30,795 nucleotides of DNA from an uncultured Sutterella sp. (GTDB lineage: Bacteria > Pseudomonadota > Gammaproteobacteria > Burkholderiales > Burkholderiaceae_F): NCBI GenBank assembly GCA_905198475.1, contig CAJKCQ010000023.1, positions 1 through 30,795 of the forward strand. Reading direction: 5' to 3'. The position numbers and the translations under genes are program-made. The notes beneath the pieces were generated by a model, which did no database searches, was not told where the DNA came from, and saw nothing but the letters and a program-made list of their open reading frames with translations. This document shows, one piece after another, positions 14,650-22,713 of the stretch. How positions within the stretch are numbered: the stretch's first letter is position 1; every line of letters begins with the position of its first letter.

Positions 14650-17019
14650 TTAGGCCTTCTTCGCCTCCTCGCGCAGGAGGTTCAACGCAGAGCCGGCGCG
14701 GAACCAGGCGATCTGGCGTTCGTTGAGGCTGTGCGCGAGCTCGAAGTCGCTCTTCGTGCCGTCCTCGTGGAGCACCGTGGCGCGGAGGGTCCTGCCGGGG
14801 GCGAGGTCCTTGAGGCCGTGAATCGAGATGCGGTCCTTCTCGCGGATCAGGTCGTAGTCGGCCGGGTTGACGAAGGTGAGCGCGAGAAGCCCCTGCTTCT
14901 TGAGGTTCGCCTCATGAATGCGCGCGAAGCTCCGGGCGATGACCGCCTTCACGTTCATGTAGCGCGGCTGGAGCGCGGCCTGCTCGCGCGAAGACCCCTC
15001 GCCGTAGTTTTCGTCGGCGACGATCACCGAGGACTCGCCCTTCGCCTTGTAGCCCATGGCGACCTTGAAGACCGTGTCGTAGTGCTTCGTCTCCTGGCTC
15101 CAGACGTGGTCGGGCTGGTCGGGAACGAAGGCGTTCACGGCGACCGAAAGCGTCGCTTCGGCCATCTTCGGGATGTTGCCCACGTACTCGATGCGGCCCG
15201 GGCAGATGTGGTCGGTCGTGCACTTGCCCTTCACCTTCATGAGGAGCGGGAGCGCCTCGAAGTCCTTCCCGTCCCAGGCGGGCCAGGTGTCGATGTAGGC
15301 GAGGCGGTCCTGGTCCCGGCCGAGCACGATCTCCTTCACCTGGAAGGTCGGATGACGGCAGCCCGTTTCGGCCGCGGCGTAGCCCTTGAGCGGGAGCTCC
15401 GTGCCGTGGGCGGCGCGGAAGAAGAAGTCGCGTCCGTCGGGCGTCTTGATGGCGTCGGTCATCGGATTGAAGCTGAGCGACCCGGAGAAGGCATAGGCGA
15501 CCGCCATGTCGGGCGAGACGAGGAAGGACTCCGTGAGCGGGTTGCGGTCGTTGCGCTTCTTGAAGTTGCGGTTGAAGGCCGCGACGATCGTGTTCTTGCG
15601 CTTCGGGTTGTCCTTGCGCGCCCACATGCCCACGCACGGACCGCAGGCGTTGGCGAGGAGCGTCACGCCCGCCTTTTCAAAGACCGCCGAGAGGCCGTCG
15701 CGGTCCATCGTGCGCTGCACGAGGTTCGAGCCCGGAGCGAGATAGAAGGGGCACTTGGGCTTCAAACCCGCGTCGAGCGCCTGCTGCACGAGGTCCGCGG
15801 CGCGGGTGATGTCTTCATAAGACGAATTCGTGCAGGAGCCGATGAGGGAGGCCTCGACCTTGTCGGAGAGGCTGCGCTCGACGACGTTGCGCTTCATTTC
15901 GGAGAGGTTCATCGCGCGGTCGGGCGAGAAGGGGCCGGAGACCTGCGGCTCGAGCTTGCAGAGGTCGAGCTCGATCACCTGGTCGTAGTACTTTTCGGGA
16001 TGGGCAAAGACCTCCGGGTCGGCGCGCAGGTCGGCGGCGCACTTGTTCGCGAGCTCGACGACCTCCTTGCGGCCGGTCTTGAGGAGGTAGTCGACCACGT
16101 GCACGTCGTAGGGGAAGACCGAGCTCGTGGCGCCGAGCTCCGCACCCATGTTCGAGATCGTCGCCTTGCCCGTCGCGGAGATCGTCTCGATGCCCGGGCC
16201 GAAGTATTCGATCACGGCGTTCGTGCCGCCCTTCACCGTGAGGATGCCGAGCATCTTGAGGATGATGTCCTTCGGCGCGGACCAGTCGTGGAGCTGACCG
16301 GTGACGTGCACGCCGATCACCTTCGGAACGGGAAGCTCCCACTCCATGCCGGTCATGCAGTCGACCGCATCGGCGCCGCCCACGCCCACGGCCATGCCGC
16401 CCAAACCGGAGCCGTTCGGCGTGTGGGAGTCCGTGCCGGCGATCAGGCACCCCGGGAAGGCGTAGTTTTCAAGCGTTTCCTGATGAATGATGCCCGCGCC
16501 CGGCTCCCAGAAGTCGCAGCCGTACTTGTCGGCGACGTTGCGCAGGAAGTCGTAGACCACCTGATTGCGCTTGTTGGAGATCATCAGGTCCTTCTTCGCG
16601 CCCTCGTGAGCGAGCGTGAGGTGGTCGCAGTGAATCGAGGTGGGAAGCTTCACCTTCGGGAAGTCGACCACCATGAACTGGAGCATCGCGGTCTGCGCGA
16701 GCAGGTCCTGCATGACGAGATGGTCCGCGCGCAGGTACATGTAGTCCGTGCCGCGCTTGAAGTCGCGCATCGAGGCCGGGTCGTGAAGGTGCGCGAAGAG
16801 GATCTTTTCGGTCTGGGTGAGCGGGCGCCCGAGGGCCTTGCGGGCCGCGGCGACGCGTTCCGGATAGGCCGCGTAGAAGGCCCGGATCTCCTCGATGTGG
16901 CTGATCGGGTGCTGGAAGTACGGATCGGGCGTTCCGGCCCAGGCGCGGGCGGCCGGCGCGGCCGCGGCCGCGGCGGCGGCGGCGCCCTGAAGGAATGAGC
17001 GGCGGGAAAGAATCGGCAT
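14650..17019 (-). CDS. Tat-exported aconitase-family hydro-lyase (aconitase 1)
   Basis: A 789-residue protein aligning along its whole length with mitochondrial-type aconitase, but starting with a textbook twin-arginine signal (SRRSFLQG, 5-12; cleavage near AWA, 28), so it should act folded in the periplasm. Cluster cysteines are kept: Cys396 (GSCTNSS), Cys459 and Cys462 (CGPC). So are Gln104 (Gln72), CDH 131-133 (Asp100, His101), His179 (His147), TDSHTPN 196-202, the NRNFKKRND arginines (484-491) and GSSR 675-678 (catalytic Ser642, Arg644). The aconitase Arg580, a substrate-carboxylate ligand, is Val613 here, in a loop two residues shorter. Dehydration of a hydroxy-acid is thus likely, but its substrate may lack one carboxylate of citrate. 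Start at 17019 with AGGAG upstream. Closed by its own terminator. Confidence 0.88.
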   Translation of the reverse strand: MPILSRRSFLQGAAAAAAAAAPAARAWAGTPDPYFQHPISHIEEIRAFYAAYPERVAAARKALGRPLTQTEKILFAHLHDPASMRDFKRGTDYMYLRADHLVMQDLLAQTAMLQFMVVDFPKVKLPTSIHCDHLTLAHEGAKKDLMISNKRNQVVYDFLRNVADKYGCDFWEPGAGIIHQETLENYAFPGCLIAGTDSHTPNGSGLGGMAVGVGGADAVDCMTGMEWELPVPKVIGVHVTGQLHDWSAPKDIILKMLGILTVKGGTNAVIEYFGPGIETISATGKATISNMGAELGATSSVFPYDVHVVDYLLKTGRKEVVELANKCAADLRADPEVFAHPEKYYDQVIELDLCKLEPQVSGPFSPDRAMNLSEMKRNVVERSLSDKVEASLIGSCTNSSYEDITRAADLVQQALDAGLKPKCPFYLAPGSNLVQRTMDRDGLSAVFEKAGVTLLANACGPCVGMWARKDNPKRKNTIVAAFNRNFKKRNDRNPLTESFLVSPDMAVAYAFSGSLSFNPMTDAIKTPDGRDFFFRAAHGTELPLKGYAAAETGCRHPTFQVKEIVLGRDQDRLAYIDTWPAWDGKDFEALPLLMKVKGKCTTDHICPGRIEYVGNIPKMAEATLSVAVNAFVPDQPDHVWSQETKHYDTVFKVAMGYKAKGESSVIVADENYGEGSSREQAALQPRYMNVKAVIARSFARIHEANLKKQGLLALTFVNPADYDLIREKDRISIHGLKDLAPGRTLRATVLHEDGTKSDFELAHSLNERQIAWFRAGSALNLLREEAKKA

Positions 17020-17326
17020 GATGATGTCTCCTGGTGGCTGCCGTGCTGCGGGGGGCCGGTATCGGTCCGCCCGGCACGGGGGGGGGTCTTGCGGCGGCGT
17101 GCGCGGCGGCTGGGCCGCGCTCCTGCGTCGATCTGCCGGAAAGTCTCGTCCCCGCCCCTGCCTAGGCAGGGGGGCGCCCGGGCAAGACGGCGCGCCGAAG
17201 CGCGCTCAAAAGGCTCCCCAGGGACGGCCGCGGGGCGGGATGCCGGGCGGCCCCGTGCTAGATTTCCCGTCCGGAAGGAGCGGCGCGGGCGCGCCCTCCC
17301 GCGACGTCCCCCGAGGAGAGGAGAAG
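17020..17326. promoter_or_regulatory. Divergent promoter region between aconitase 1 and the response regulator
   Basis: The perfect 18-bp palindrome CCCCTGCCTAGGCAGGGG lies at 17155-17172. Its TGCCTAGGCAGG part recurs in the other divergent gap at 20004-20015. GGTATCGGTCCG at 17058-17069 matches, at 11 of 12 positions, the repeat before flavoprotein B (14460-14471). A GAGACTTTCC on the minus strand near 17143 resembles TAGACTTTYC upstream of the kinase and serB genes. No gene is supported. Confidence 0.5.
17155..17172. repeat. 18-bp perfect palindrome, candidate operator
   Basis: CCCCTGCCTAGGCAGGGG is fully symmetric about the CTAG centre, between two divergent genes of the respiratory module. 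No T-run follows on either strand, so an operator is favoured over a terminator. Confidence 0.55.
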
Positions 17327-17977
17327 ATGACGACCGAAGCCCCGCTCGTGCGGATCGTGGACGACAACCGGGAGCTGCTCGACTCGCTCGCCTTCATGCT
17401 GCGCTGCGAAGGCTACGACGTCGCGGCCTATGAGAGCGCCGCGGCGTTTCTCGCCGCCGACTCGCCGAGCCGCGGCGGCTGCCTCGTGCTCGACGTGCAG
17501 ATGCCCGGGCTCTCCGGCATCGAGCTCTTCAACGTTCTCGGCATGCGCGGCTACGACGTGCCGATCATCTTCCTCACGGCCCATGCCGACGTCGACATGG
17601 CCGTCTACGTGATGCGCGAGGGCGCGTGCGACTTCCACCAGAAGCCCATGAAGCCCGAGACCTTCCTCCCGGCGGTGGCCCGCGCCGTCGCCCGGGACCG
17701 CGCGAAGAAGGGCGGCATGACGGACCTGCAGGAGGAAGTCCGCCGCTGGCGCTCGCTCACCGACCGCGAGGAGGAGATCGCGCGGCTCGTGGGCGGAGGG
17801 TTCGTGAGCCGCACGATCGGCGAGCGGCTCTCGATTTCGCGCCGCACGGTGGACCACTACCGCGCGTCGGGGCTCAAAAAACTCGGGTTGAGCGAACCCG
17901 CGGACATCGCCGCCTTCTTCGAGCGCATCGACGCCTGGCGCGAAAAGAGCGCCGCGGCGGGCGTGTCCGTGCGGTGA
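17327..17977 (+). CDS. FixJ/TtrR-type LuxR-family response regulator
   Basis: A 216-residue regulator. The receiver domain (about 7-125) has acidic pocket Asp12/Asp13, phospho-acceptor Asp56 (LVLDVQMPG), Thr84 (FLTAHAD) and Lys106 (HQKPMKP), in the FixJ order. The LuxR-type helix-turn-helix spans about 143-195 (LTDREEEIARLV, then SRRTVDHYRASGLKKLGL). The start at 17327 has a strong GAGGAGAGGAG. It lies tail-to-tail with the histidine kinase at 17989, the stops 11 bases apart, so the pair is transcribed convergently rather than as an operon. It probably controls the exported hydro-lyases and reductases on both sides; TACGTAG in the shared element before aconitase 2 and flavoprotein D matches the core reported for FixJ sites. 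Confidence 0.9.
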   Translation: MTTEAPLVRIVDDNRELLDSLAFMLRCEGYDVAAYESAAAFLAADSPSRGGCLVLDVQMPGLSGIELFNVLGMRGYDVPIIFLTAHADVDMAVYVMREGACDFHQKPMKPETFLPAVARAVARDRAKKGGMTDLQEEVRRWRSLTDREEEIARLVGGGFVSRTIGERLSISRRTVDHYRASGLKKLGLSEPADIAAFFERIDAWREKSAAAGVSVR

Positions 17978-17988
17978 CTTCCCTCGCG

Positions 17989-19851
17989 CTAGCGCTTCAC
18001 CGCCTCGGGGAGCATCACGCGCGCGCAGAGCCCCTGCGGGTCGAGCTGCACGAAGAGGAGCTGCCCGCCGTGGTTTTCAACGATCAGCCGCACGATGGAG
18101 AGCCCGAGGCCGAGGCCGTCGAGCTTGCTGCTTGAATGGACGCCCAAGAGCGCCGCAAAGGCCTCGTTTGAGAGCCTCGGACCGTTGTCCGATACTTCAA
18201 TGACGATGCGCGGCGACTCGCCCGCGCGGTCGAGCCGGAGCCGGGCGGTCACCGCCCCGTTCGGGACGCCCGCGACGGCCTCGAGGGCGTTCTTCATGAG
18301 GTTTTCGAGTGCAAGCTCCAATTCCAGCGGGTCGCCCCAGAAGCAGACCGGAGCGTCGGGGGCTTCCGTCCGGACGGGCACCGCGGAGATCCGCGCGGCG
18401 TTTACCGTGTCGGCGGTCGTGCTGAGGAGCGCCCCGAGGTCGAGCTCCGTGCGCTCGCTCCCTGCGCCCTTGGCGTATTCACGCACCCGCCGCACGATCG
18501 CCTCGGCCGTTTCGGCCTGCCGGCGCATGATGGAGACGCCCTGTGCGACGAGGTCCTTCTCGACGGGACCGGGCCGGTCGAGAAGGCGCTCGACCCCCTG
18601 CGCGTAGCCCGTGAGGGTGGAGAGCGGTTGGCGCAGTTCGTGCGCGATCATCGAGGACATCTGTCCGACGGCGCCCGCCCGGGCGAGATCCTCCATGCGG
18701 CGCTGCGCCTCGGCGGCGCGCCTTTCGGTGCGCCGCTGCTCGTCGAGCGCCCGGCGCAGCTCCGCGGTCCGGACGTCGACCAGGTGCTGCGTGCGCCGCG
18801 CATGGAGCGCGAGGCCGAGGACGAGGACGAGGGCGAGGAGGATCCACTCGCGGTACTCGTCCCAGAAGCGCGTCCAGGTCCAGGTGCGCAGGTATTCGTA
18901 GGGCCCGCGCCGGATCGAGCGGTACATGAGGTCGGCGGACCTGAAGTCCGTGGCGATTCCCCAGCCGAGGCCGTCGGCGTCGCGCGGCTCCGAGAGGAGC
19001 GCGAGGGTCGCTTCGCGGGCGAGCGTCGCGGGCAGGTGCGGCGTGGCGAGCACGGACCAGTTCGGGTAGAGGGGGGTCGAAGAGAGACAGTGCGCCGGGT
19101 GCACGTCGTTCTTCACCGCAATGGGCTTGACGTCGGAGACGTCGACCCCAGAGCGCGCGAGCTCTTCGAGAAAGCAGGTGCGCACGATCGCGACGTCGGC
19201 GGCGTTCATCCGGAGGGCCGAGAGCTCCCGGCGCATGTCGTAGCCCGTTGAGATGCGCTCGGAGAAGAACGCATCGGGGTCTTCCCCGCGTGCGGCGATC
19301 TCCGCGAGGCCGATGTGGTAGCCCGCGAACGCGTTGGGGCCCGTGGTGACGAGCCGCCGGCCCTTCATGTCCGCAAAGGTGTTGATGTCCCCGCGGCTCT
19401 TCAACGTGATGAAGAGGCTCCCTTCGGCGTGGTTCGGGTCCGGCGCGAGGTTCGAAACCGCGGTGACGAGGTCCCGCGCGCCCTTGCGCTGCATGCGCAG
19501 GTACGTGCCCGTGGAGGCGAGGATCAGGTCGGCGTTCTCGATGTCGCTCGGGTTCCCCGAGCTCAGGTACGCCTCGAAGTTCCCCGCGGCGAAGACCTTC
19601 CTGAGCGCGGCGATCGTGCGCTCGATCAACGGGTAGTGGCTGTTCGGGTACGCAAAGGGCGAGACGGCGAGCCGCACCATCGGGCGCGACGGGTCGCTGG
19701 GGCCTTCAGGGGCCGCGAGCACGCGTCCGACGGTGAAGTCCGGCGCCTCCGAGGTCCAGGCTTCGTCCGAAAGGGGCGCGCCTGCGCACGGAAGGGGACC
19801 GGCGCAGAAGAGCGCCGCGGCAAGGGCGGAGACGATGGCGGCGGTTCGCAT
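17989..19851 (-). CDS. TtrS-like sensor histidine kinase with PhnD-type periplasmic domain
   Basis: A 620-residue membrane sensor. A signal-like N-terminus (1-24) is followed by a PhnD/TtrS-like solute-binding domain (about 58-320: RLAVSPFAYPNSHYP, then DMKGRRLVTTGPNAFAGY), one membrane helix (336-350), a coiled-coil, the DHp helix with phospho-His404 (MIAHELRQPLS), and the ATPase with Asn517/Asn521 (N box), DNG and GLGLGLSIV. TtrS, the tetrathionate sensor, has the same build, so it likely senses an electron acceptor or its precursor directly in the periplasm. It faces the response regulator tail-to-tail and diverges from flavoprotein C. The start at 19851 has no strong ribosome binding site; much longer open frame upstream is not supported. 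The ligand is unknown but plausibly the module's substrate. Confidence 0.88.
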   Translation of the reverse strand: MRTAAIVSALAAALFCAGPLPCAGAPLSDEAWTSEAPDFTVGRVLAAPEGPSDPSRPMVRLAVSPFAYPNSHYPLIERTIAALRKVFAAGNFEAYLSSGNPSDIENADLILASTGTYLRMQRKGARDLVTAVSNLAPDPNHAEGSLFITLKSRGDINTFADMKGRRLVTTGPNAFAGYHIGLAEIAARGEDPDAFFSERISTGYDMRRELSALRMNAADVAIVRTCFLEELARSGVDVSDVKPIAVKNDVHPAHCLSSTPLYPNWSVLATPHLPATLAREATLALLSEPRDADGLGWGIATDFRSADLMYRSIRRGPYEYLRTWTWTRFWDEYREWILLALVLVLGLALHARRTQHLVDVRTAELRRALDEQRRTERRAAEAQRRMEDLARAGAVGQMSSMIAHELRQPLSTLTGYAQGVERLLDRPGPVEKDLVAQGVSIMRRQAETAEAIVRRVREYAKGAGSERTELDLGALLSTTADTVNAARISAVPVRTEAPDAPVCFWGDPLELELALENLMKNALEAVAGVPNGAVTARLRLDRAGESPRIVIEVSDNGPRLSNEAFAALLGVHSSSKLDGLGLGLSIVRLIVENHGGQLLFVQLDPQGLCARVMLPEAVKR

Positions 19852-20127
19852 GGGTTGAGAACTGAGGACGGAGGGGGAATGGTCGGTGGAGGCTGGGCCA
19901 CCCGTGAACGCAGATGGGCGCCGCTCGGCAAGGGGGAAAAGTCTACGCGGCGGATCTTTCGCCGCCCGCGGCCCTTCGGCCTTTTCTTGCGCATTTCCGC
20001 CCATGCCTAGGCAGGCCCTGAGGGAAGAATGCGCCTCATGCGGACTGAAGGCGCCCGGCTCCTTCCAAAAGGCGCCCGCCCTCCGGCCCCCAGACCCCCT
20101 CAGCTTACACATCAAAGGAACACCAGA
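19852..20127. promoter_or_regulatory. Divergent promoter region between the kinase and flavoprotein C
   Basis: Contains TGCCTAGGCAGG at 20004-20015, identical to part of the palindrome at 17155-17172. A TAGACTTTTCC on the minus strand near 19935-19945 may be part of the kinase promoter. Two small stems (19947-19952 with 19960-19965, and GGCC/GGCC near 19970-19981 before TTTTCTT) are also present. Confidence 0.45.
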
Positions 20128-21615
20128 ATGCTCACCCGCCGTGATTGGATCAAGAAGAGCGCCGCGGCCTGCGCCGCCCTCGGCGTCGCAGCCGCACACG
20201 AGGCGCAGGCGGCCGCCCCCGCCGCCCCCGCGAAGAAACCCGCCGCGCAGCACGACTTCGACGTCGTGATTCTCGGCGCCGGCACGGGCGGTCTCATCGC
20301 CGCCGTGGAGGCCTTCGACCTCGGCCTCAAGCCCGTCGTGCTCGAGAAGATGGAGTGCCCGGCGGGCAACTCCCTCTACGCTTCGGGCGGCATCGCCGCC
20401 TGGGGGACGGCCCAGCAGAAGGCCGAAGGCCACGAGGAGACGCTCGAAGCCTTCCGCGCAGACATGATGAAGGTGTCGGAAAACCGCGCTGATCCGGCCT
20501 TGGTCGACGCCTACTGCGCGCACGTGGGCGAAGACATGGAGTGGCTGAAGAACGTCGTGGGCGTCAAGTTCGCGAAGATCGGCCGCAAGCCCTGGCCGCT
20601 TCTCTGGCGCATGCACAACGTCCAGGGCGACGGCATCACGGGCGGTGCGCGGCTCATCGCCTATCTGCTCGACGCCTGCGCGAAGCGCTCGATTCCGATT
20701 CACTACAACACCAAGGCGATGGAGCTCCTCACCGACGAGACCTTCCGCGTCTCGGGCGTGAAGGCCGTGAACGACGACGGTTGGGTTGAGTACCATGCGC
20801 GCGACGGCGTGGTCGTCGCCACGGGCGGGTTCTCGGCCAACCGCGAAATGCTCTGCCGCTACATGGGCGGCCCGCTCTCGCGCCTCGTGCTGCGCGGCTC
20901 GCCCTCGGTGACGGGCGAAAACGTGACGCTCGCCGGGGCGCTCGGCGCCAAGCTCGTGCACATGGACCAGTTCCACTGCGGCCCGATCGTGGAGGAGACG
21001 CACGCCAACCCGAACTTCGTGATCGACGCGGGGCAGGGCATCGACGTCGACGTGCGCGGGCACCGCTTCATGGACGAGGTCTACACGTACACGCAGAAGT
21101 CGCTCGCGACGGTCGAGCGCACGCCCGAGAACCTCGCCTACCACGTGATCGACAGCCACTGGCCCAAGGCCGCGGGCGCGGCGAAGAAGTTCCTCGCCAT
21201 GCACACGAAGGTGCTCGTCGCCGACACGCCCGAGGAGCTCGCCCGGAAGATGGGCATCGAGCCCAAGGTGCTCCTCGACCTCTTCAAGACCTACAACGAC
21301 GCGCTGAAGGCCGGAAAGCTCCGCGAGCTCAATCCTCCCTGCTCGCTCGAGTCGCCCCAGCCCCTCGACCAGGGGCCCTTCTACGCCTTCCCCTTCCAGG
21401 GCGGCATCACGGCCACCTTCGGCGGCCCGAAGATCAACGCCCGCGCGCAGATCGTCTCGAACGAGGACCGGCCCATCCGCGGCCTCTACGCCTGCGGCAA
21501 CGCGGCGGGCGGCCTCTTCTACGGCAACTACATCGGCGGGAGCCAGTTGGGCGGAGCGCTCGTCTTCGGACGCATCGCCGCCCGCGAACTCGCGCGCCAG
21601 CACAAGCGCGGCTGA
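20128..21615 (+). CDS. Tat-exported flavin reductase with non-canonical active site (flavoprotein C)
   Basis: A 495-residue FAD enzyme with a Tat signal (TRRDWIKKSA, 3-12; cleavage near AQA, 28). The FAD fold is GAGTGG (50-55). It belongs to the fumarate-reductase/urocanate-reductase superfamily but lacks the classical catalytic set: the acid Arg402 is Tyr321 (after RFMDE), HHTMGG is TATFGG (428-433), Arg544 is Gln473 (GGSQLGG) and the QTHP histidine region reads DQFHCGP (280-286). Flavoprotein D has the same set, so this is a conserved alternative active site and not decay. It is followed after 28 bases by cytochrome 2, an operon pair. AAGGA at 20115-20119 sets the start. A reductase for an alkene acid is inferred; the reverse or a different reaction is possible. 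Confidence 0.87.
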   Translation: MLTRRDWIKKSAAACAALGVAAAHEAQAAAPAAPAKKPAAQHDFDVVILGAGTGGLIAAVEAFDLGLKPVVLEKMECPAGNSLYASGGIAAWGTAQQKAEGHEETLEAFRADMMKVSENRADPALVDAYCAHVGEDMEWLKNVVGVKFAKIGRKPWPLLWRMHNVQGDGITGGARLIAYLLDACAKRSIPIHYNTKAMELLTDETFRVSGVKAVNDDGWVEYHARDGVVVATGGFSANREMLCRYMGGPLSRLVLRGSPSVTGENVTLAGALGAKLVHMDQFHCGPIVEETHANPNFVIDAGQGIDVDVRGHRFMDEVYTYTQKSLATVERTPENLAYHVIDSHWPKAAGAAKKFLAMHTKVLVADTPEELARKMGIEPKVLLDLFKTYNDALKAGKLRELNPPCSLESPQPLDQGPFYAFPFQGGITATFGGPKINARAQIVSNEDRPIRGLYACGNAAGGLFYGNYIGGSQLGGALVFGRIAARELARQHKRG

Positions 21616-21643
21616 TGAACCCCGGATGAAAAGGACCCTGAAA

Positions 21644-22009
21644 ATGAAGAACATCAAGAACATTCTCTTCGGCGCCGCGGCGCTCGCGCTCGCCTGCGCC
21701 TGCGCACTCCCCGCCAGCGCCGCCCCGACGAACCCCGCTGCGGGCACCACGGCCGAACGGCACGTTGCCAAGAAGTTCGACTGCGCCGTCTGCCACAAGT
21801 CGGGCGACTTCGCCAAGCCCGTGAGGAAGGACGCGTGCCTCGCCTGCCACGGCTCGTACGCGAAGCTCGCCGAGCGCACGGCCAAGGACCATCCGAATCC
21901 GCACATCTCGCACTACGGCGAGCGCGACTGCGCGACCTGCCACAAGGGCCACCAGAAGAGCACGCTCACCTGCAACGAGTGCCACAAGTTCGAGCTGAAG
22001 ACGCCCTGA
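21644..22009 (+). CDS. Periplasmic small tetrahaem cytochrome c (cytochrome 2)
   Basis: A 121-residue electron carrier with a Sec signal (MKNIKN start, cut near PASA) and four haem c sites CAVCH, CLACH, CATCH and CNECH. ATG 21644 is preferred to ATG 21626 because AAGGA (21631-21635) is eight bases before it and the signal peptide then begins normally. It is most similar by eye to cytochrome 3 (shared PNPH-SH and CHKGHQKS segments) rather than cytochrome 1. Directly downstream of flavoprotein C, it should deliver electrons to it. A hairpin follows at 22035-22068. Confidence 0.9.
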   Translation: MKNIKNILFGAAALALACACALPASAAPTNPAAGTTAERHVAKKFDCAVCHKSGDFAKPVRKDACLACHGSYAKLAERTAKDHPNPHISHYGERDCATCHKGHQKSTLTCNECHKFELKTP

Positions 22010-22034
22010 GGACGCCGGCAGCTTCATCCCCGCC

Positions 22035-22068
22035 GCCGCATTCTCTCCGTCCCGGAAGAGAATGCGGC
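22035..22068 (+). terminator. Hairpin after the flavoprotein C-cytochrome 2 pair
   Basis: GCCGCATTCTC (22035-22045) pairs perfectly with GAGAATGCGGC (22058-22068), 25 bases after the stop codon. No T-run follows, so it may be a 3'-end stabilising or rho-assisted terminator. Confidence 0.6.
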
Positions 22069-22151
22069 AATGCGCTGATCGAAAAGGACTTCCGCACGCC
22101 GGTGCGATCCGCTCAAAGTGACCGGATCCGAAGTGCTTTTCGAGCAGCCGC

Positions 22152-22529
22152 ATGCATTGGTCTCTCCTCGACTCGACGGCGGTCATCCTCCTCACGCTCC
22201 ATGCGCTCCTGAAGGGCATGGAGACGCGCCTCGTCCTCCTCTCCTCCGGCTGTTCGCTCGCCCTCATCGCGGGCGAGCCGCTCGCGGCCTTCCGCGCCTT
22301 CGACCGGTCGATGACCTTGGGGGGCCTCATCATCGGCATCTGCACGGCGATGGGCTGCGAGCGGCATTTTGCGGACCTCCTCATCCGCCCGCTTGCCGGA
22401 ACGGGCGTGTTCCTTCTCCCCGCGCGCTCGCCGTATGGTCCTCGGTGCTCCGGGAGACGAACGGCCGCAGGGTCTGAGCCCGGCGCGCCCGTTCTCTCTC
22501 TTCTCCCTCCGGTCCGCCTTTTGATCTAG
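22152..22529 (+). pseudogene. Truncated DcuC-like dicarboxylate carrier remnant
   Basis: Residues 13 to about 91 (to roughly 22424) match the N-terminal region of DcuC-family anaerobic C4-dicarboxylate carriers: LLKGMETRLVLLSSG, then a GEPLAAFRAFDRSM block, then GGLIIGICTAMG, then HFADLLIRPLAG. The family normally has over 400 residues with about a dozen membrane helices. Here the sequence breaks off after the second or third segment, and a short internal piece after TAMGC also seems missing. The rest of the frame is unrelated read-through ending just inside the promoter of aconitase 2. No ribosome binding site precedes it. It is a relic of a carboxylate transporter once in this cluster, probably not functional. 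Confidence 0.6.
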
Positions 22530-22549
22530 GCCCACGGTACGTAGTGGTC
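22520..22549 (+). promoter_or_regulatory. Bipartite regulatory element upstream of aconitase 2
   Basis: TTTGATCTAG, eight bases, TACGTAGTGGTC. The same two halves at the same spacing occur at 25278-25307 upstream of flavoprotein D. TACGTAG matches the TA(A/C)GTAG core described for FixJ sites, and a FixJ-type regulator is encoded at 17327-17977. It lies 164 bases before the aconitase 2 start. Confidence 0.7.
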
Positions 22550-22713
22550 GTCCGGAGGAAGAATTCGGGTCAGGCGGCGGGGACCAAGCGTTCTCCTCGA
22601 AGAAGACCCCGCCGTCGGCATGACCCCCGCCGCAGGAGCGCCGGAGCGCCTCCATCCAGGGAGGCGCCCGCAGCGCTCCTCCCGCGGCCACAAAGAAGAA
22701 AAGAGAGAACACT

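Noticed and set aside
17989..21906. A 1305-codon open frame on the minus strand spanning the kinase and flavoprotein C.
   Set aside because: Only the part below 19851 encodes a recognisable protein; the rest is the high-GC antisense shadow of flavoprotein C and its promoter.
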